Positions 28,844 through 40,070 of a stretch of 64,000 bases of DNA are shown piece after piece; position 1 is the stretch's first letter; every line of letters begins with the position of its first letter. This stretch comes from Neobacillus drentensis NBRC 102427. GTDB lineage: Bacteria > Bacillota > Bacilli > Bacillales > Cytobacillaceae. The notes below the pieces were generated by a model. It saw only the letters and a list, made by a program, of their open reading frames with translations. It ran no database searches and was not told the origin of the DNA. The stretch is taken from assembly GCF_001591445.1 (NCBI RefSeq), contig NZ_BCUX01000009.1:1-64000 (forward strand). Direction: 5' to 3'. The translations under genes were made by a program, and so were the position numbers.

Positions 28844-30679
28844 TTATTTATCTTCTTTTACTTCTTCAAATTCTGCATCAACAACATCATCTTTACCACC
28901 GGCAGTATTTCCAGCTTCAGGGTTACCTTGTTGTGCTTGCTGCGCAGCTGCTGCTTGTTCATAAAGTTTAACAGTCAAAGCTTGAACAATTTCCTGTAAA
29001 GCATCCTTTTTCGCACGGATTTCATCCAGGTCGTTTTTCTCAATTGCGGCTTTTAACGCATCTTTTGCTTCATTAGCATTGGCTACTTCACCTGCATCAA
29101 CCTTACCTTCAAGGTCTTTTAAGGTTTTTTCTGTTGTAAAGACAAGTTGGTCTGCTTCATTACGAACTTCCACTTCTTCTTTGCGAAGTTTATCAGCATC
29201 AGCATTTTCTTCAGCTTCACGGACCATTTGTTGAATTTCTTCATCTGATAATCCTGTTGAAGATTTGATGGTAATTTGTTGTTCTTTATTTGTACCAAGA
29301 TCCTTAGCACGAACATTTACGATACCATTCTTATCAATATCAAAGTTAACTTCAATTTGTGGAATTCCACGTGGAGCTGGTGGAATATCTGATAATTGGA
29401 AGCGTCCTAGTGTCTTATTATTAGCCGCCATTGGACGTTCCCCTTGAAGAACATGGATATCAACGGCAGTTTGATTATCAGCAGCAGTTGAGAATACTTG
29501 TGACTTAGATGTAGGGATGGTGGTATTACGATCAATTAACTTCGTAAATACGCCGCCCATTGTTTCAATACCAAGAGATAATGGGGTAACGTCAAGCAAT
29601 ACTACATCTTTAACATCACCGGTAATAACTCCACCTTGAATGGCAGCACCCATTGCTACAACCTCATCAGGGTTAACACCACGATGCGGCTCTTGTCCAG
29701 TCGCTTTTTTAATGGCTTCTTGTACAGCAGGAATACGTGTTGATCCACCAACAAGGATAACTTTATCAATTTCTGAAGGTGTTAAACCAGCATCGTTTAA
29801 TGCTTGGCGAGTTGGACCCATCGTCCGCTCGACAAGATGCGCAGATATTTCATCAAACTTAGCTCTTGTCATCGTAACTTCCAGGTGAAGCGGACCTGCA
29901 GGACCGGCAGTGATAAATGGTAATGAAATTTGCGTTGAAGTTACACCGGATAAATCCTTTTTCGCCTTTTCAGCCGCATCTTTTAAGCGTTGTAACGCCA
30001 TTTTATCTTGCGCAAGGTCGATCCCGTTTTCTTTTTTAAATTGGTCTACCAGATAATCAATAACGACTTGGTCAAAGTCATCTCCGCCCAGACGATTATC
30101 ACCAGCTGTTGATTTAACTTGGAACACACCGTCGCCTAATTCAAGAATCGAAACGTCAAATGTTCCACCGCCAAGGTCATAAACAAGAATGGTTTGATCT
30201 TGATCGGTTTTATCTAATCCATAAGCAAGCGCTGCAGCAGTTGGTTCGTTGATGATACGCTCAACTTCTAAACCAGCAATCTTACCTGCATCCTTTGTTG
30301 CTTGACGCTCAGCATCATTAAAGTATGCTGGTACGGTAATTACTGCCTTTGTAACTGGTTCGCCTAAATAATCTTCCGCATACGATTTTAGATATTGAAG
30401 AATAATTGCAGATAATTCTTGTGGTGTATACTCTTTGCCTTCAATGTCCACTTTGTAATTTGTGCCCATATGACGTTTAATGGACATGATTGTATTTGGG
30501 TTTGTGATTGCTTGACGTTTAGCTACTTCTCCAACTTGGCGTTCTCCATTTTTAAACGCAATCACGGAAGGGGCTGTACGATTGCCTTCTGGATTTGGAA
30601 TAACTTTTGGTTCGCCGCCTTCAAGGACAGCAACACAAGAGTTGGTTGTACCAAGGTCAATACCGATAATTTTACTCAT
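28844..30679 (-). CDS. dnaK: Chaperone DnaK (Hsp70)
   Basis: A 611-residue Hsp70. The N-terminal ATPase carries '[15 protein letters not shown]', '[17 protein letters not shown]' and '[14 protein letters not shown]'. The interdomain linker '[15 protein letters not shown]' precedes the substrate-binding domain. The lid ends in a Gln/Ala-rich tail and '[11 protein letters not shown]'. The segment that lengthens Gram-negative DnaK in lobe IIB is missing, as expected of a Firmicute. It works with GrpE and DnaJ from the same operon, under HrcA control. Confidence 0.99.
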   Translation of the reverse strand: MSKIIGIDLGTTNSCVAVLEGGEPKVIPNPEGNRTAPSVIAFKNGERQVGEVAKRQAITNPNTIMSIKRHMGTNYKVDIEGKEYTPQELSAIILQYLKSYAEDYLGEPVTKAVITVPAYFNDAERQATKDAGKIAGLEVERIINEPTAAALAYGLDKTDQDQTILVYDLGGGTFDVSILELGDGVFQVKSTAGDNRLGGDDFDQVVIDYLVDQFKKENGIDLAQDKMALQRLKDAAEKAKKDLSGVTSTQISLPFITAGPAGPLHLEVTMTRAKFDEISAHLVERTMGPTRQALNDAGLTPSEIDKVILVGGSTRIPAVQEAIKKATGQEPHRGVNPDEVVAMGAAIQGGVITGDVKDVVLLDVTPLSLGIETMGGVFTKLIDRNTTIPTSKSQVFSTAADNQTAVDIHVLQGERPMAANNKTLGRFQLSDIPPAPRGIPQIEVNFDIDKNGIVNVRAKDLGTNKEQQITIKSSTGLSDEEIQQMVREAEENADADKLRKEEVEVRNEADQLVFTTEKTLKDLEGKVDAGEVANANEAKDALKAAIEKNDLDEIRAKKDALQEIVQALTVKLYEQAAAAQQAQQGNPEAGNTAGGKDDVVDAEFEEVKEDK

Positions 30680-30707
30680 TTCCTTTTCCTCCTAAAAATA
30701 TGTAATC

Positions 30708-31307
30708 TTATTGATTTACTTTTACCATTGCTGGACGAATGACGCGGTCCTTTAACAAATATCCTTTTTGAAATTCATCCGTTACAATATTAGAGCCGTA
30801 GTTCTCGTCCTCACCCTGCATAACGGCTTGATGGAGATGCGGGTCAAATTCCTTACCTACCGATTCAATTATTTCAACACCTTCATTTTTCAAGGCATCT
30901 AGTAAACTGCGGTAAACCATGTCCATTCCTTGAAGAAGTGCCTTGGTTTGTTCATTATCTGCCTCAAGTTTCATGCCTCTTTCAAAATTGTCGATTGCAG
31001 GTAGTAAATCTGTAATTAGTTTCTGTGCTCTATATTTTTGGCTCGCTTCTAGATCAATTCTAGTGCGTCTCCGGAAATTATCAAAATCAGCTTGGAGCCT
31101 TAGATATCGATTATCTGCTTCCTCTAATTTTCCCTTCAGCAATTGAAGTTCTTGTTCCTTTTCATCAACTGGAAAGTCATCAGTTTTTTCTGTTGTTCCA
31201 CCCTCTTCGAAAACAGTCTCAACCGTTTTTTCATCGGTAAGTTCAACATTTACAGTATTTTCGATATCAACTTCTTCATTTATCGTGTTATTATTCTCAT
31301 TTGTCAA
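30708..31307 (-). CDS. grpE: Nucleotide exchange factor GrpE
   Basis: A 199-residue DnaK cofactor. It has an acidic disordered N-terminus (residues 1-50), a long dimerising helix ('[28 protein letters not shown]') and the C-terminal beta domain ('[14 protein letters not shown]...[24 protein letters not shown]'). I place the start at a TTG at 31307, directly after GGGAGGTGAGTAAG. The frame stays open 28 codons further up, but that extension contains the ribosome site and no family similarity. Confidence 0.95.
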   Translation of the reverse strand: MTNENNNTINEEVDIENTVNVELTDEKTVETVFEEGGTTEKTDDFPVDEKEQELQLLKGKLEEADNRYLRLQADFDNFRRRTRIDLEASQKYRAQKLITDLLPAIDNFERGMKLEADNEQTKALLQGMDMVYRSLLDALKNEGVEIIESVGKEFDPHLHQAVMQGEDENYGSNIVTDEFQKGYLLKDRVIRPAMVKVNQ

Positions 31308-31434
31308 CTTACTCACCTCCCTTAAAGCATTTACCCATTTAAGTAATATATTTTCATGGAAAAGGGGATGAAATGAAAGGTATTTCACCAAAGTGGAATT
31401 TACCGTATTTCACCCTTACTCAATATTTCCAGTG

Positions 31435-32469
31435 CTATTTATTTTGATACAACTTTGTTAAAACTGCCGTTAAATCCTTACTAAGAAATTGCAATAAGCT
31501 AATGACTCGAGAATATTCCATTCGTGTCGGACCTAGGATGGCAATCGTTCCTAAATTTTCAACCCCTGCAGAATAGGTAGCGGTGATTAGGCTACAATTA
31601 TCCATCACACTATTGTTATTCTCTCTGCCAATTTTGACATGAATGCCTGCTGAATCATTTCTGATTAAATTATATATCCACTCTTCCTGGTCAATCAGGG
31701 TTAAAAGGCTGCGAAGCTTTGCAACATCATGAAACTCAGGCTGACTTAGCATATTCGTTTTTCCGCCAAAGAAAAGTTTTTCATTAATTGGCATTTTTAA
31801 TGAATCAGCAACGGTATGCAGCATTAAATCGTAATTATGAATATGCTGCCTTAAGAGCATCGCCACTTCTTTATAAATTTTATCATTTAGGTCTTCAAGT
31901 GGAACTCCTGCTAAACGTTCATTTAGGATATTGACTGTTTTTTCCAAGTCACTTGCATCCACCGAAGGCGGTAAGGAAAATGTCCTATTTTCAACATGTC
32001 CAGTGTCTGTTACAAAAATAGCTACAGCGGTCTCTTTGTTCAACGGGATAATTTGAATTCTTTTCAACTTATTAATACTAACGGCCGGACCAAGAACAAT
32101 CGATGTGTAATTAGTTAGTTCTGATAATATTTTTGCTGATCTTTGAATAATTTTTTCAAACTCAAAAATTTTCTCCGCAAAAATCGACTGAATAATGGTT
32201 ACATCATGTTGATTTAACACTTGTGGAGACAGGAGATGGTCAACATAATACCGATAACCTTTTTCCGATGGGACACGCCCTGAAGAGGTATGTGTCTTTT
32301 CAATATACCCCAAATCTTCTAGGTCGGACATTTCATTACGAATCGTTGCCGAACTAAAAGAGATTTCCTCTTTTTTCGACAAGCTTCTTGAGCCGACTGG
32401 TTGGGCAGATCGAATAAAGTCATCAACAATAACTTGAAGAATTAACAATTGACGATCTGTTAACAACAT
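31435..32469 (-). CDS. hrcA: Heat-inducible transcription repressor HrcA
   Basis: A 344-residue repressor that binds CIRCE operators and needs GroEL for activity. The N-terminal winged helix is complete ('[23 protein letters not shown]', '[23 protein letters not shown]'). The dimerisation and inserted domains follow, with '[14 protein letters not shown]' towards the end. It is the first gene of the operon and lies right behind a perfect CIRCE element, so it represses its own transcription. Confidence 0.98.
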   Translation of the reverse strand: MLLTDRQLLILQVIVDDFIRSAQPVGSRSLSKKEEISFSSATIRNEMSDLEDLGYIEKTHTSSGRVPSEKGYRYYVDHLLSPQVLNQHDVTIIQSIFAEKIFEFEKIIQRSAKILSELTNYTSIVLGPAVSINKLKRIQIIPLNKETAVAIFVTDTGHVENRTFSLPPSVDASDLEKTVNILNERLAGVPLEDLNDKIYKEVAMLLRQHIHNYDLMLHTVADSLKMPINEKLFFGGKTNMLSQPEFHDVAKLRSLLTLIDQEEWIYNLIRNDSAGIHVKIGRENNNSVMDNCSLITATYSAGVENLGTIAILGPTRMEYSRVISLLQFLSKDLTAVLTKLYQNK

Positions 32470-32481
32470 TCATCACCTCTG

Positions 32482-32508
32482 TTAGCACTCCTAGTTACCG
32501 AGTGCTAA
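32482..32508 (-). promoter_or_regulatory. CIRCE operator of the hrcA operon
   Basis: Perfect TTAGCACTC-N9-GAGTGCTAA (32482-32490, 32500-32508), 12 bases upstream of the hrcA start codon. Confidence 0.99.
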
Positions 32509-32519
32509 TTATACTAATA

Positions 32520-32548
32520 AATTATCAAATAAAGGGGGATGGTGTCAA
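32520..32548 (-). promoter_or_regulatory. Probable sigma-A promoter of the hrcA operon
   Basis: Minus-strand -35 TTGACA (32548-32543), 17-base spacer and -10 TAATTT, placing the start of transcription close to the CIRCE element. A TATAAT nearer to CIRCE lacks a partner -35 at standard spacing. Confidence 0.6.
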
Positions 32549-32566
32549 TCAAAAAGCAAATCACTT

Positions 32567-33700
32567 TTATCTTAAAAATGCCTGAAAAACTTCATTCCCT
32601 AGCAGCCGGCCCTTTTTTGTTAAAAATATATGACCCTTTCGCACTTCTAACCACTGTTTATTAGTTAATTCAGCAATCTCCTGCTCGAATAACTGTTGTG
32701 GATCAACGGCAAACTTTTCAATAAAATGTGGGACCGATACCCCTGAGGTTTTACGTAATCCTAGGAACATTTCTTCTTCCATTTGTTCAACCTTTGTGGT
32801 TTGATGTTCATCAATAACTGGGAGTTCCCCACTATTAATTTGGTCCATATATCTTTTTAATGGGCCTGTATTTGATCGTCTAACCCCATTCAAATAACTA
32901 TGAGCCCCAGCTCCGAACCCATAATAGGATTCGTTGTTCCAATAGGTAAGGTTATGCCTGCTTTCAAACCCAGGTTTGGAAAAATTACTAATTTCATATT
33001 GGTTGAATCCATTCTTTTCCATTTCCTCCATTAATAATTCATACATGGCTGCTTCCACATCCTCACCGGGAGTAGGTAACTTTCCTTTTTTCAAGAGGTT
33101 ATAAAAGACAGTTTTTGGTTCAATAATTAAGGAATATGCTGAATAATGCGTTATATCTAGTAAAAAAGCCTCAGTTAATGACTCTTTAAAATCTGTTATC
33201 GTTTGCGTTGGTAAACTAAAGATGAGATCGATACTAATGTTTTCGAATCCGATTGTTTTTGCGTTTTCAATGGTTTGATAAACATCTTTCGCTTTATGAA
33301 CGCGGCCGATTTTTTTTAGTAATTCCTCGTTAAAAGTTTGCACACCTAGACTTAGACGATTTACACCCGCATCCTTTAATATTTGTAATTTTTCCTTTGT
33401 TAAATCACCTGGATTGGCTTCAAAGGTAAATTCCATCGTCTCACTTTTCGGCAGGTTTCTGTTAATACTATCGCAAAAACGATAGAGCTGCTGCTCATTT
33501 AACGATGTCGGGGTACCTCCTCCAACAAAAATCGTTTCCAGATTACCTGTGGGAAACTGGTTAACTGTCATTCGAATTTCTTGATCAAGCGCTTTTAAAT
33601 ACTCATCTACCGGCTGACCCTTTAGAAATACTTTATTAAAATCACAATAATGGCAAATATGCTCACAAAAAGGGATATGGAGATAGGCCGATTTAATCAT
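32567..33700 (-). CDS. hemW: Radical-SAM protein HemW (haem chaperone)
   Basis: A 377-residue protein of the HemN/HemW family. The radical-SAM motif is 'CEHICHYCDFNK', followed by 'FVGGGTPTSL' and 'NRLSLGVQTFNEELLKKIGR'. The HemW hallmark is the lack of the fourth cysteine (HemN has CxxxCxxCxC), here Phe. This fits a haem-inserting chaperone rather than a coproporphyrinogen dehydrogenase. I use the ATG at 33700 (MIKSAYLHIPF), with GAGGAAG upstream. The GTG three codons earlier overlaps that site. Confidence 0.95.
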   Translation of the reverse strand: MIKSAYLHIPFCEHICHYCDFNKVFLKGQPVDEYLKALDQEIRMTVNQFPTGNLETIFVGGGTPTSLNEQQLYRFCDSINRNLPKSETMEFTFEANPGDLTKEKLQILKDAGVNRLSLGVQTFNEELLKKIGRVHKAKDVYQTIENAKTIGFENISIDLIFSLPTQTITDFKESLTEAFLLDITHYSAYSLIIEPKTVFYNLLKKGKLPTPGEDVEAAMYELLMEEMEKNGFNQYEISNFSKPGFESRHNLTYWNNESYYGFGAGAHSYLNGVRRSNTGPLKRYMDQINSGELPVIDEHQTTKVEQMEEEMFLGLRKTSGVSVPHFIEKFAVDPQQLFEQEIAELTNKQWLEVRKGHIFLTKKGRLLGNEVFQAFLR

Positions 33701-33732
33701 TTCTTTCACTTCCTCGATAAATGTAACAAAAA

Positions 33733-33771
33733 GAGGTTAGAATTCGCCCGAAAATGGCTTGTCCTAACCTC
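33733..33771 (-). terminator. Terminator after lepA
   Basis: GAGGTTAG / CTAACCTC stem with a 23-base loop and CTTTTTGTT on the minus-strand side, 9 bases beyond the lepA stop. Confidence 0.75.
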
Positions 33772-33779
33772 CCGCTAGT

Positions 33780-35615
33780 TTATTTTTTTGTGTTGGTATC
33801 GTCCATTTTTAAGACAGCCATAAATGCTTCTTGTGGTACTTCAACGGACCCAACCTGTTTCATCCGCTTCTTACCTTCTTTTTGCTTTTCTAACAATTTG
33901 CGTTTACGGGAAATATCTCCACCATAACATTTGGCTAATACGTTTTTACGCATCGCTTTAATTGTGGAACGAGCGACAATTTTTTGACCAATCGCCGCCT
34001 GAATCGGAACCTCGAACTGTTGTCTTGGAATAAGTTCCTTCAGTTTTTCAACGATAATTTTTCCACGTTCATAGGCAAAATCATTATGAACGATAAAGCT
34101 TAAAGCATCCACTTTTTCAGCATTTAGTAATATATCCATTTTGACCAATTTGGATGGTTTATAACCAATAAGCTCGTAATCAAAGGAAGCATAACCTCTT
34201 GTGCTCGATTTCAATTGATCAAAGAAATCATAGACAATTTCCGCTAATGGCATCTCATAAATGATACTTACCCGATTTTCAGCCAGGTATTCCATCGTTA
34301 CGAAAATCCCTCGTTTGAGTTGGCATAGTTCCATAATTGTACCAACATAATCATTTGGAGCCATCATGGTTGCTTTTACATAAGGCTCTTCCACGCGTTC
34401 TATTTTTTGCGGGTCTGGTAAATCCGACGGATTATCCACCTTTATTTCAGAACCATCTGTCATGTGAACGTGATAGATAACACTTGGTGCAGTCGTAATA
34501 AGGTCAATCTTGAATTCTCGTTCAATCCGTTCTTGAATGATTTCCATATGAAGCAGTCCTAGAAATCCACAGCGGAAACCGAAACCAAGTGCTTGCGATG
34601 TTTCAGGTTCAAATTGAAGGGAGGAATCGTTTAACTGCAGCTTTTCAAGCGCTTCACGCAAATCATTAAATTTCGCTGTATCAATTGGATAAAGCCCACA
34701 ATATACCATTGGGTTGAGTTTGCGGTAACCAGGTAGGGCTTCTGTTGCTCCATTTTTCGCATTTGTAATTGTATCACCGACACGGGTGTCGCCGACATTT
34801 TTAATCGATGCAGATAAAAAGCCAACATCACCAACGGTTAACTCGTTTAACATCGTCGCTTTTGGGGTAAAAACACCCACTTCATTTACTTCAAATTCTT
34901 TCCCGGTAGCCATCATTCTTACTTTGTCGCCGACTTTAACAGTTCCCTCGACAACCCGGATATAGGCAACAACACCTCGATAGGCATCATAAAGTGAATC
35001 AAATATTAGTGCTTTTAACGGTGCTTCTGGATTTCCAGTTGGTGCAGGGACTTTTTCAACAATTTGTTCAAGGATTTCTTCGATCCCAATTCCTGCTTTA
35101 GCTGAAGCTAACACAGCTTCTGAAGCATCCAAGCCGATGACTTCTTCGATTTCGCCGCGTACCCGCTCGGGGTCAGCACTAGGTAAGTCGATTTTATTGA
35201 TGACTGGTAAAATTTCAAGATCGTTATCAAGTGCCAGGTAAACGTTCGCTAGTGTCTGTGCTTCAATTCCTTGAGCAGCATCAACGACTAAAACAGCCCC
35301 TTCACAGGCGGCAAGGCTCCTTGAAACCTCATAGGTAAAATCGACGTGTCCAGGTGTATCAATTAAATGGAAAATATATTCTTCTCCATCTTTAGCTTTG
35401 TATTTTAACTGAACGGCATTTAACTTAATGGTAATCCCGCGTTCTCTTTCAAGGTCCATTGAATCTAATAGCTGGTCTTTCATTTCCCGAGAGGTTAACG
35501 CATTGGTTTTCTCCAAGATACGGTCAGCCAAAGTTGATTTCCCATGATCGATATGGGCAATGATTGAAAAATTTCTAATTTTCGATTGTCGGTTTAGTCT
35601 TTCATTATTGTTCAC
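33780..35615 (-). CDS. lepA: Elongation factor 4 (LepA)
   Basis: A 611-residue translational GTPase that acts on stalled or misassembled ribosomes. G1 is '[13 protein letters not shown]', G2 contains '[14 protein letters not shown]', G3 is 'DTPGHVDF', and G4 is 'NKIDLP'. The EF-G-like domains II, III and V follow, and then the LepA-specific C-terminal domain ('[26 protein letters not shown]', ending '[13 protein letters not shown]'). Length and motifs are typical. Confidence 0.99.
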   Translation of the reverse strand: MNNNERLNRQSKIRNFSIIAHIDHGKSTLADRILEKTNALTSREMKDQLLDSMDLERERGITIKLNAVQLKYKAKDGEEYIFHLIDTPGHVDFTYEVSRSLAACEGAVLVVDAAQGIEAQTLANVYLALDNDLEILPVINKIDLPSADPERVRGEIEEVIGLDASEAVLASAKAGIGIEEILEQIVEKVPAPTGNPEAPLKALIFDSLYDAYRGVVAYIRVVEGTVKVGDKVRMMATGKEFEVNEVGVFTPKATMLNELTVGDVGFLSASIKNVGDTRVGDTITNAKNGATEALPGYRKLNPMVYCGLYPIDTAKFNDLREALEKLQLNDSSLQFEPETSQALGFGFRCGFLGLLHMEIIQERIEREFKIDLITTAPSVIYHVHMTDGSEIKVDNPSDLPDPQKIERVEEPYVKATMMAPNDYVGTIMELCQLKRGIFVTMEYLAENRVSIIYEMPLAEIVYDFFDQLKSSTRGYASFDYELIGYKPSKLVKMDILLNAEKVDALSFIVHNDFAYERGKIIVEKLKELIPRQQFEVPIQAAIGQKIVARSTIKAMRKNVLAKCYGGDISRKRKLLEKQKEGKKRMKQVGSVEVPQEAFMAVLKMDDTNTKK

Positions 35616-35723
35616 GGTATTTCACTCCTACTATACTCGCACATAAACACTATTTTGAATTATATCAATAGGATTACCAAGATTCAATCAAAACTCTAAT
35701 AAGATTATTTCCTGAAATAAAAT

Positions 35724-35746
35724 AGTGGCACCCAATGGATGCCACT
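35724..35746 (-). terminator. Terminator after yqxA
   Basis: AGTGGCA / TGCCACT, 9-base loop, followed on the minus strand by ATTTTATTTC. It lies 8 bases past the yqxA stop. Confidence 0.78.
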
Positions 35747-35753
35747 TACACAT

Positions 35754-36080
35754 TTAATCTGCTATAGAATCAACTATTTTTTGGGAGGCAGCTGATATTC
35801 CCTCAGACATCTTCTTTCCCATCGAAGAGAAGAAATTATATGCGTTTATTTCTTCAAGCTTCTTTTTCTTTGCTTCGAGATCATGGCTTGATATATCATT
35901 GCCCAAAAAGGTTGCACTTAAGTTACTGTCCGTTTCATTTAAACTTACGGCATTTTGAAAATTCGGATCATCATAGCCTTTCATTTTATGAATACCGTCA
36001 TTGGCTAATTGCATACCTACTAAAACAGAGATTAACATGAGAGCAGCTAGGCATAGGCTTTTTAACATGAACATTTTCAT
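35754..36080 (-). CDS. yqxA: YqxA family protein (DUF3679)
   Basis: A 108-residue protein with an N-terminal membrane segment or signal anchor (MFMLKSLCLAALMLISVLVGMQLANDGI) and a polar domain that contains 'DLEAKKKKLEEINAYNFFSSMGKKMSEGISAASQKIV'. It matches B. subtilis YqxA by position between spoIIP and lepA and by length. The ATG at 36080 follows AGGGAGCATTTTT. An in-frame extension to 36134 overlaps spoIIP and lacks a ribosome site. Function is unknown. The linkage suggests a role in sporulation. Confidence 0.88.
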   Translation of the reverse strand: MKMFMLKSLCLAALMLISVLVGMQLANDGIHKMKGYDDPNFQNAVSLNETDSNLSATFLGNDISSHDLEAKKKKLEEINAYNFFSSMGKKMSEGISAASQKIVDSIAD

Positions 36081-36099
36081 AAAAAATGCTCCCTTACAT

Positions 36100-37302
36100 C
36101 TATTGTTTTTTCGTTGATTGCTCAACATCACCATTTACTTTTTCTGCTTGCCAGTAGAATTCACTAAATACGTCTGCAAGTGCGTCAGCCGATCGATTTA
36201 ATTCTTCAAATGTATTATCGACTCCGCCAAATTCAATCAAAAGCGCATTTTCAGACAGGTTTTGATTGTAAATACTATTTGAGCCGGCAGCATTTTTGAC
36301 CATAACTCCTCGGCTTAACCCCTTATACTTCTTTTGGAGTAGATCGTGCAGTTCCTTTGCTAGCTTTGCATTTTTTTCATAATTTGGGTTTTTACCACCG
36401 ATAATAAATGCAAGTCGAGCATAGGATTTACCATTTATACTAACAGTGGTTTGTGGCTTTCGTTGGGAATCCCTATGAATATCAATTAAATAATTTAAAT
36501 CACGATTGGAAGCCATGGCTGCTTGAACAACCGGACGCGATTCTTGGTAGGATTTAGCGTAACCTAAATGTTTTTTATTTAAGTTTCCTTGGATATCTGT
36601 CTTATCAACAAAAGTTCCGATTCCTCGATCTTCCAAGCTTGTTCTTAGTTGGTCGCCAATTTTTGTCACATTAAATTGTGAATGGTAAGCATTGTCAGGA
36701 TCGTTTACTCCTTTAAGATAGGGGATATACGATTCCCGATTATGTGTGAAGTAAACATATACCACCTTCCGTTTTCCGGTAGTTTTGCTAGGATCAGCAG
36801 GGGTTTTTTCACCTGATGGTGTTTTGATACTATCTAAATTCTGCAGTGAAGCCTCCCGTTCAGCTTTCATAATCTCAAGTGGTGGTGCAGATTCTATCGG
36901 CATATTGGTATAGTTCGTTCCCTCACCTGCAACAACAATTTTTCCATCAAATTGAAAGAATCCGGGAAGCTCTCTGCCAAGCAGGCTTCGAGGATCATTT
37001 AAATTTATATTGCTTGATAGTTTAAAAACCAAGTTGGTTAACTTAGGAGTCGCCGTCCAATCTTGTCCAACTGATAAAAAATGATGGTTCTCCCAGCCCA
37101 TTAATTGATAAAGCAATTTTCCATTCACATTTGTAGCAGCCTGATTAACAGAAGACGACATTGGCCGATATTGTGGCTTTAACGAGGTTAATAATCCACT
37201 AATAGAGAAAATCAATAGCATAAAGATTATCAGTAATCCAGCGACTTTAAGTAAACTTGATCCTTGTACCATAATAAATGTTCCTGAGTTTCTAGCTTTC
37301 AT
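36100..37302 (-). CDS. spoIIP: Stage II sporulation protein P
   Basis: A 400-residue membrane-anchored peptidoglycan hydrolase (amidase and endopeptidase) of the DMP engulfment complex with SpoIID and SpoIIM. It has one N-terminal membrane helix (about residues 15-35), then the extracytoplasmic catalytic domain. The catalytic histidines are likely in 'YFTHNRESYIPYL' and 'YLIDIHRDSQRK', and a Glu in 'NALLIEFGGVDNT'. The start is ATG 37302 after GAGGTGGAACC. It is downstream of gpr as in B. subtilis and separated from it by a hairpin. Confidence 0.96.
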   Translation of the reverse strand: MKARNSGTFIMVQGSSLLKVAGLLIIFMLLIFSISGLLTSLKPQYRPMSSSVNQAATNVNGKLLYQLMGWENHHFLSVGQDWTATPKLTNLVFKLSSNINLNDPRSLLGRELPGFFQFDGKIVVAGEGTNYTNMPIESAPPLEIMKAEREASLQNLDSIKTPSGEKTPADPSKTTGKRKVVYVYFTHNRESYIPYLKGVNDPDNAYHSQFNVTKIGDQLRTSLEDRGIGTFVDKTDIQGNLNKKHLGYAKSYQESRPVVQAAMASNRDLNYLIDIHRDSQRKPQTTVSINGKSYARLAFIIGGKNPNYEKNAKLAKELHDLLQKKYKGLSRGVMVKNAAGSNSIYNQNLSENALLIEFGGVDNTFEELNRSADALADVFSEFYWQAEKVNGDVEQSTKKQ

Positions 37303-37321
37303 GGTTCCACCTCGCAAAACG

Positions 37322-37354
37322 GATTCTAGTAAATATTATGAAGATACTAGAATC
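37322..37354 (-). terminator. Hairpin between gpr and spoIIP
   Basis: A perfect 10-bp stem GATTCTAGTA / TACTAGAATC with a 13-base loop, followed on the minus strand by CCGTTTTGC. It is probably the gpr terminator, letting spoIIP use its own mother-cell promoter. Confidence 0.6.
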
Positions 37355-37429
37355 GATAGAACCACTAGTTAAATTTTAGAGGCACTTCCTATAAAAAGTA
37401 GATCTAAAAAGTACCTCGGGGAAATCCTC

Positions 37430-38554
37430 TTATTTTGTATAATACCCTGCATTCTCTTGGTCAACTGCACTATGGAGCGAGGAATTCAATCCGTTCGCAA
37501 TTAAATTTGCCATATCCTCAATGAAAACATCTACTTCCTTAGGAGTCACCATTAAATTATGTCCGATTGGAGATAATACCTCATAAATTAATTTTCTTTT
37601 TTCATCATCTGCTAATGTACCAATCATCCCAAGAAATGTCTTGCGGTGCTTTTCTTCAGGTAAATCCTCCTCGGTCAGCTTGCGCTTTTCTCCGAAACTC
37701 ATCCCAGCTGGTGCAAGCGCCCTCGATGGCCGATTTCCTTCCCTAAGTTCTTTCCCGAAATGCTTAAGAATAAAATCAATCGTATCACTTGTAATTGACA
37801 CGGCATCAACCACGGTCGGAACCCCGATCGCAATGACAGGAATCCCTAAGGTTTCCTTGCTCAGTTCTTTTCTTTTATTACCAACACCTGAACCAGGATG
37901 AATGCCTGTATCAGAAATTTGAATCGTTGAATTGACTCTTTCAATCGATCGTGATGCTAGTGCATCAATGGCAATGACAAAATCAGGTTTTGTTTTTTCA
38001 ACAACGCCAAAAATAATATCGCTTGTCTCAATCCCGGTTAAACCCATAACCCCCGGCGACAGTGCACTAACCGACCTAAAGCCTTCTTCAACATTTTCGG
38101 GCTGAAGTTGAAACAGGTGACGGGTAACCAACAAGTTTTCACAAACCATTGGTCCAAGTGCATCTGGGGTTACATTCCAATTTCCCAGTCCTACGACTAA
38201 ACAGGAATCCGTTTTTTTAATTCCGGTCCCCTCCAAAAAGTAAGCAAACTCACGCGCGAAAATTTCCTCAACTTTTTGCTGTACCTCCGTATTTTGCTGG
38301 CGAATCCCTTGTACTTCTAACGTTAAATATCGGCCAGCCTTTTTGCCAAGCTGTTGTTCACCTTGTTTGGTAACCTCTACTAAAGAAACCTTTATGTCAT
38401 CAACATCTTTTTCTTTGATAATTACGCCTTCAATTTGCGAAAGATCTTTTTCTTGCCCGACAGTTCCATCCTGTTGTGATAGCACCATTTCCCTTGCCTC
38501 AATGGCCAAATCCGTTCGAACAGAGTACTGACTTAAGTCAATTGATTCGTTCAT
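37430..38554 (-). CDS. gpr: Germination protease GPR
   Basis: A 374-residue zymogen of the spore protease that degrades small acid-soluble proteins at germination. The N-terminal propeptide ('[18 protein letters not shown]') and the family core ('[29 protein letters not shown]', '[14 protein letters not shown]', '[35 protein letters not shown]') are intact. The start is ATG 38554 after GGGAGTG. It is expressed in the forespore in relatives. It lies divergent to rpsT and upstream of spoIIP. Confidence 0.97.
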   Translation of the reverse strand: MNESIDLSQYSVRTDLAIEAREMVLSQQDGTVGQEKDLSQIEGVIIKEKDVDDIKVSLVEVTKQGEQQLGKKAGRYLTLEVQGIRQQNTEVQQKVEEIFAREFAYFLEGTGIKKTDSCLVVGLGNWNVTPDALGPMVCENLLVTRHLFQLQPENVEEGFRSVSALSPGVMGLTGIETSDIIFGVVEKTKPDFVIAIDALASRSIERVNSTIQISDTGIHPGSGVGNKRKELSKETLGIPVIAIGVPTVVDAVSITSDTIDFILKHFGKELREGNRPSRALAPAGMSFGEKRKLTEEDLPEEKHRKTFLGMIGTLADDEKRKLIYEVLSPIGHNLMVTPKEVDVFIEDMANLIANGLNSSLHSAVDQENAGYYTK

Positions 38555-38643
38555 TACAAACACTCCCATCAAAATCTTCCTAAAATATAGAAACTATTTC
38601 CTATTTTTACCCTTTTCGACTTAATTCATGCAAAAAACAAGTA

Positions 38644-38672
38644 TTGCATTATTAGCTTCTATTTGATAAAAT
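38644..38672 (+). promoter_or_regulatory. Probable sigma-A promoter of rpsT
   Basis: -35 TTGCAT (38644-38649), 17-base spacer, -10 TAAAAT (38667-38672). The intervening leader of about 70 bases carries a small TCGAG/CTCGA hairpin near 38707-38728. Confidence 0.65.
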
Positions 38673-38750
38673 ATTTCATGTTCTGAATTATTTTTTATGA
38701 ATGTTAAGTCGAGTTCATATAGTCTCGATTCTTTGTAGGAGGTGAAAGTA

Positions 38751-39011
38751 ATGCCTAATATTAAATCTGCTATTAAACGTGTAAAAACAAGCGAAGCTCG
38801 TAATGCTCAAAATACAACTGTTAAATCTGCAACTCGTACTGCTGTTAAGAAAGCGGAAGCCGCTATTACACTTAACGATGCTACAGCTGCTAAGGAAGCA
38901 TTAGTTACTGCTGCTAGTAAATTAGACAAGGCTGCTGCAAAAGGTCTTATCCACAAAAATGCTGCTGCTCGTAAAAAGTCTCGTCTAATGAAAAAGACAA
39001 ACGCGCTATAA
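38751..39011 (+). CDS. rpsT: 30S ribosomal protein S20
   Basis: An 86-residue basic helical protein bS20: [18 protein letters not shown] to [15 protein letters not shown]. The ATG at 38751 follows AGGAGGTGAAAGTA. Three further codons upstream in frame are part of that site. It is transcribed opposite to its neighbours gpr and holA, as in B. subtilis. Confidence 0.98.
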   Translation: MPNIKSAIKRVKTSEARNAQNTTVKSATRTAVKKAEAAITLNDATAAKEALVTAASKLDKAAAKGLIHKNAAARKKSRLMKKTNAL

Positions 39012-39020
39012 TTAAAGCGT

Positions 39021-39055
39021 AAAAAAACGATTCCCTTTACAGGAATCGTTTTTTT
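39021..39055. terminator. Bidirectional terminator between rpsT and holA
   Basis: AAAAAAACGATTCC / GGAATCGTTTTTTT with a 7-base loop. It serves the convergent rpsT (plus) and holA (minus) genes. Confidence 0.92.
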
Positions 39056-40070
39056 ATTTCTTTAAATGAAATAGAAACATCTCAATCAATAAAGATTTAT
39101 TCATGCCACCAGTTTTCATTTGATAGTCGGCTTCAGCAAGGAGTTCCATTAAATAAGCCAATTCTTCATCCGTAAATTTAGGAGCCTGCCCGAGGGCAAG
39201 TTTGACTCGGAAAGGATGTGTTTTCAAGAAACCGGCTATTTGCTGCTGTCCATACCCTCTTCTCGAGAGCTCCTTCACCTGGTAAATTAACCTAAATTGT
39301 CCTGCTAGCAATGCCAAGATCTTGATTGGTTCTTCATTCTGTTTTAACAAATCATAATAAATTCTTAGGGCTTCATCAAGTTTTCGCTGAACAACTTTTT
39401 CAATCAGTGTAAAAATATTTTGCTCAAGCGAACGAGCTACTAATTTTTCAACTAAACTGATATCAATCCTTTTTTCATCAGCTGCGTATAGAGCCAATTT
39501 GTCCACTTCACTGGTAATCATAAACATATTTGTTCCAACCAATGCCAGCAATTGTTCAATCGCCGCTGGTTCAAATTCAATCCCGCTGCGCTTTGCCCTG
39601 CTCACTACCCAGTTTTTTAATTCATGTTCATTTAACTTTTTGGCTTCAACTATTTCAGCACTTCTTTTTAATTCTTTCGTTATTTTTTTTCGTTCATCTA
39701 ATTTTTCATATGGAGCTGAAATGACGACTACTGTATAAGGTGCCGGCTCCTTCAAATACATTTCGAATCTTGATATGTTATGATTGATTTTTTCCTTTGA
39801 CTTTTCTGCAGTTAAAAAAACAGGATTATGTAAAAAGATTACTTTCTTTTCACCTAAAAATGGAAAGGTTTCCGCATCTTCGATTGCAACCTCAATAGGA
39901 GTTTCCTCTAAATCATAGGTTGAAAAATTAAAATCCTTCTCTTCTTCAGTTAAAATATGGTTTAGTAATAATTGCTTTGTTTCATTTATTAAAAATGCCT
40001 CTGTTCCAAATAATAAATAAACAGGAGCAATATCCTTTTGTTTAATTTTCCTCCAAATATCAACGACCAT
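39054..40070 (-). CDS. holA: DNA polymerase III delta subunit (HolA)
   Basis: A 338-residue clamp-loader delta subunit (B. subtilis YqeN). The N-terminal AAA-like fold starts 'IKQKDIAPVYLLFGTEAFLINETKQLL'. It lacks a functional Walker motif, as expected for delta. Mid-protein 'LNEHELKNWVVSRAKRSGIEF' and the C-terminal collar region 'LARSLEQNIFTLIEKVVQRK' are typical. It opens the sliding clamp during replication. The ATG follows GGGGAGCGCTGACAA. Confidence 0.95.
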   Translation of the reverse strand: MVVDIWRKIKQKDIAPVYLLFGTEAFLINETKQLLLNHILTEEEKDFNFSTYDLEETPIEVAIEDAETFPFLGEKKVIFLHNPVFLTAEKSKEKINHNISRFEMYLKEPAPYTVVVISAPYEKLDERKKITKELKRSAEIVEAKKLNEHELKNWVVSRAKRSGIEFEPAAIEQLLALVGTNMFMITSEVDKLALYAADEKRIDISLVEKLVARSLEQNIFTLIEKVVQRKLDEALRIYYDLLKQNEEPIKILALLAGQFRLIYQVKELSRRGYGQQQIAGFLKTHPFRVKLALGQAPKFTDEELAYLMELLAEADYQMKTGGMNKSLLIEMFLFHLKK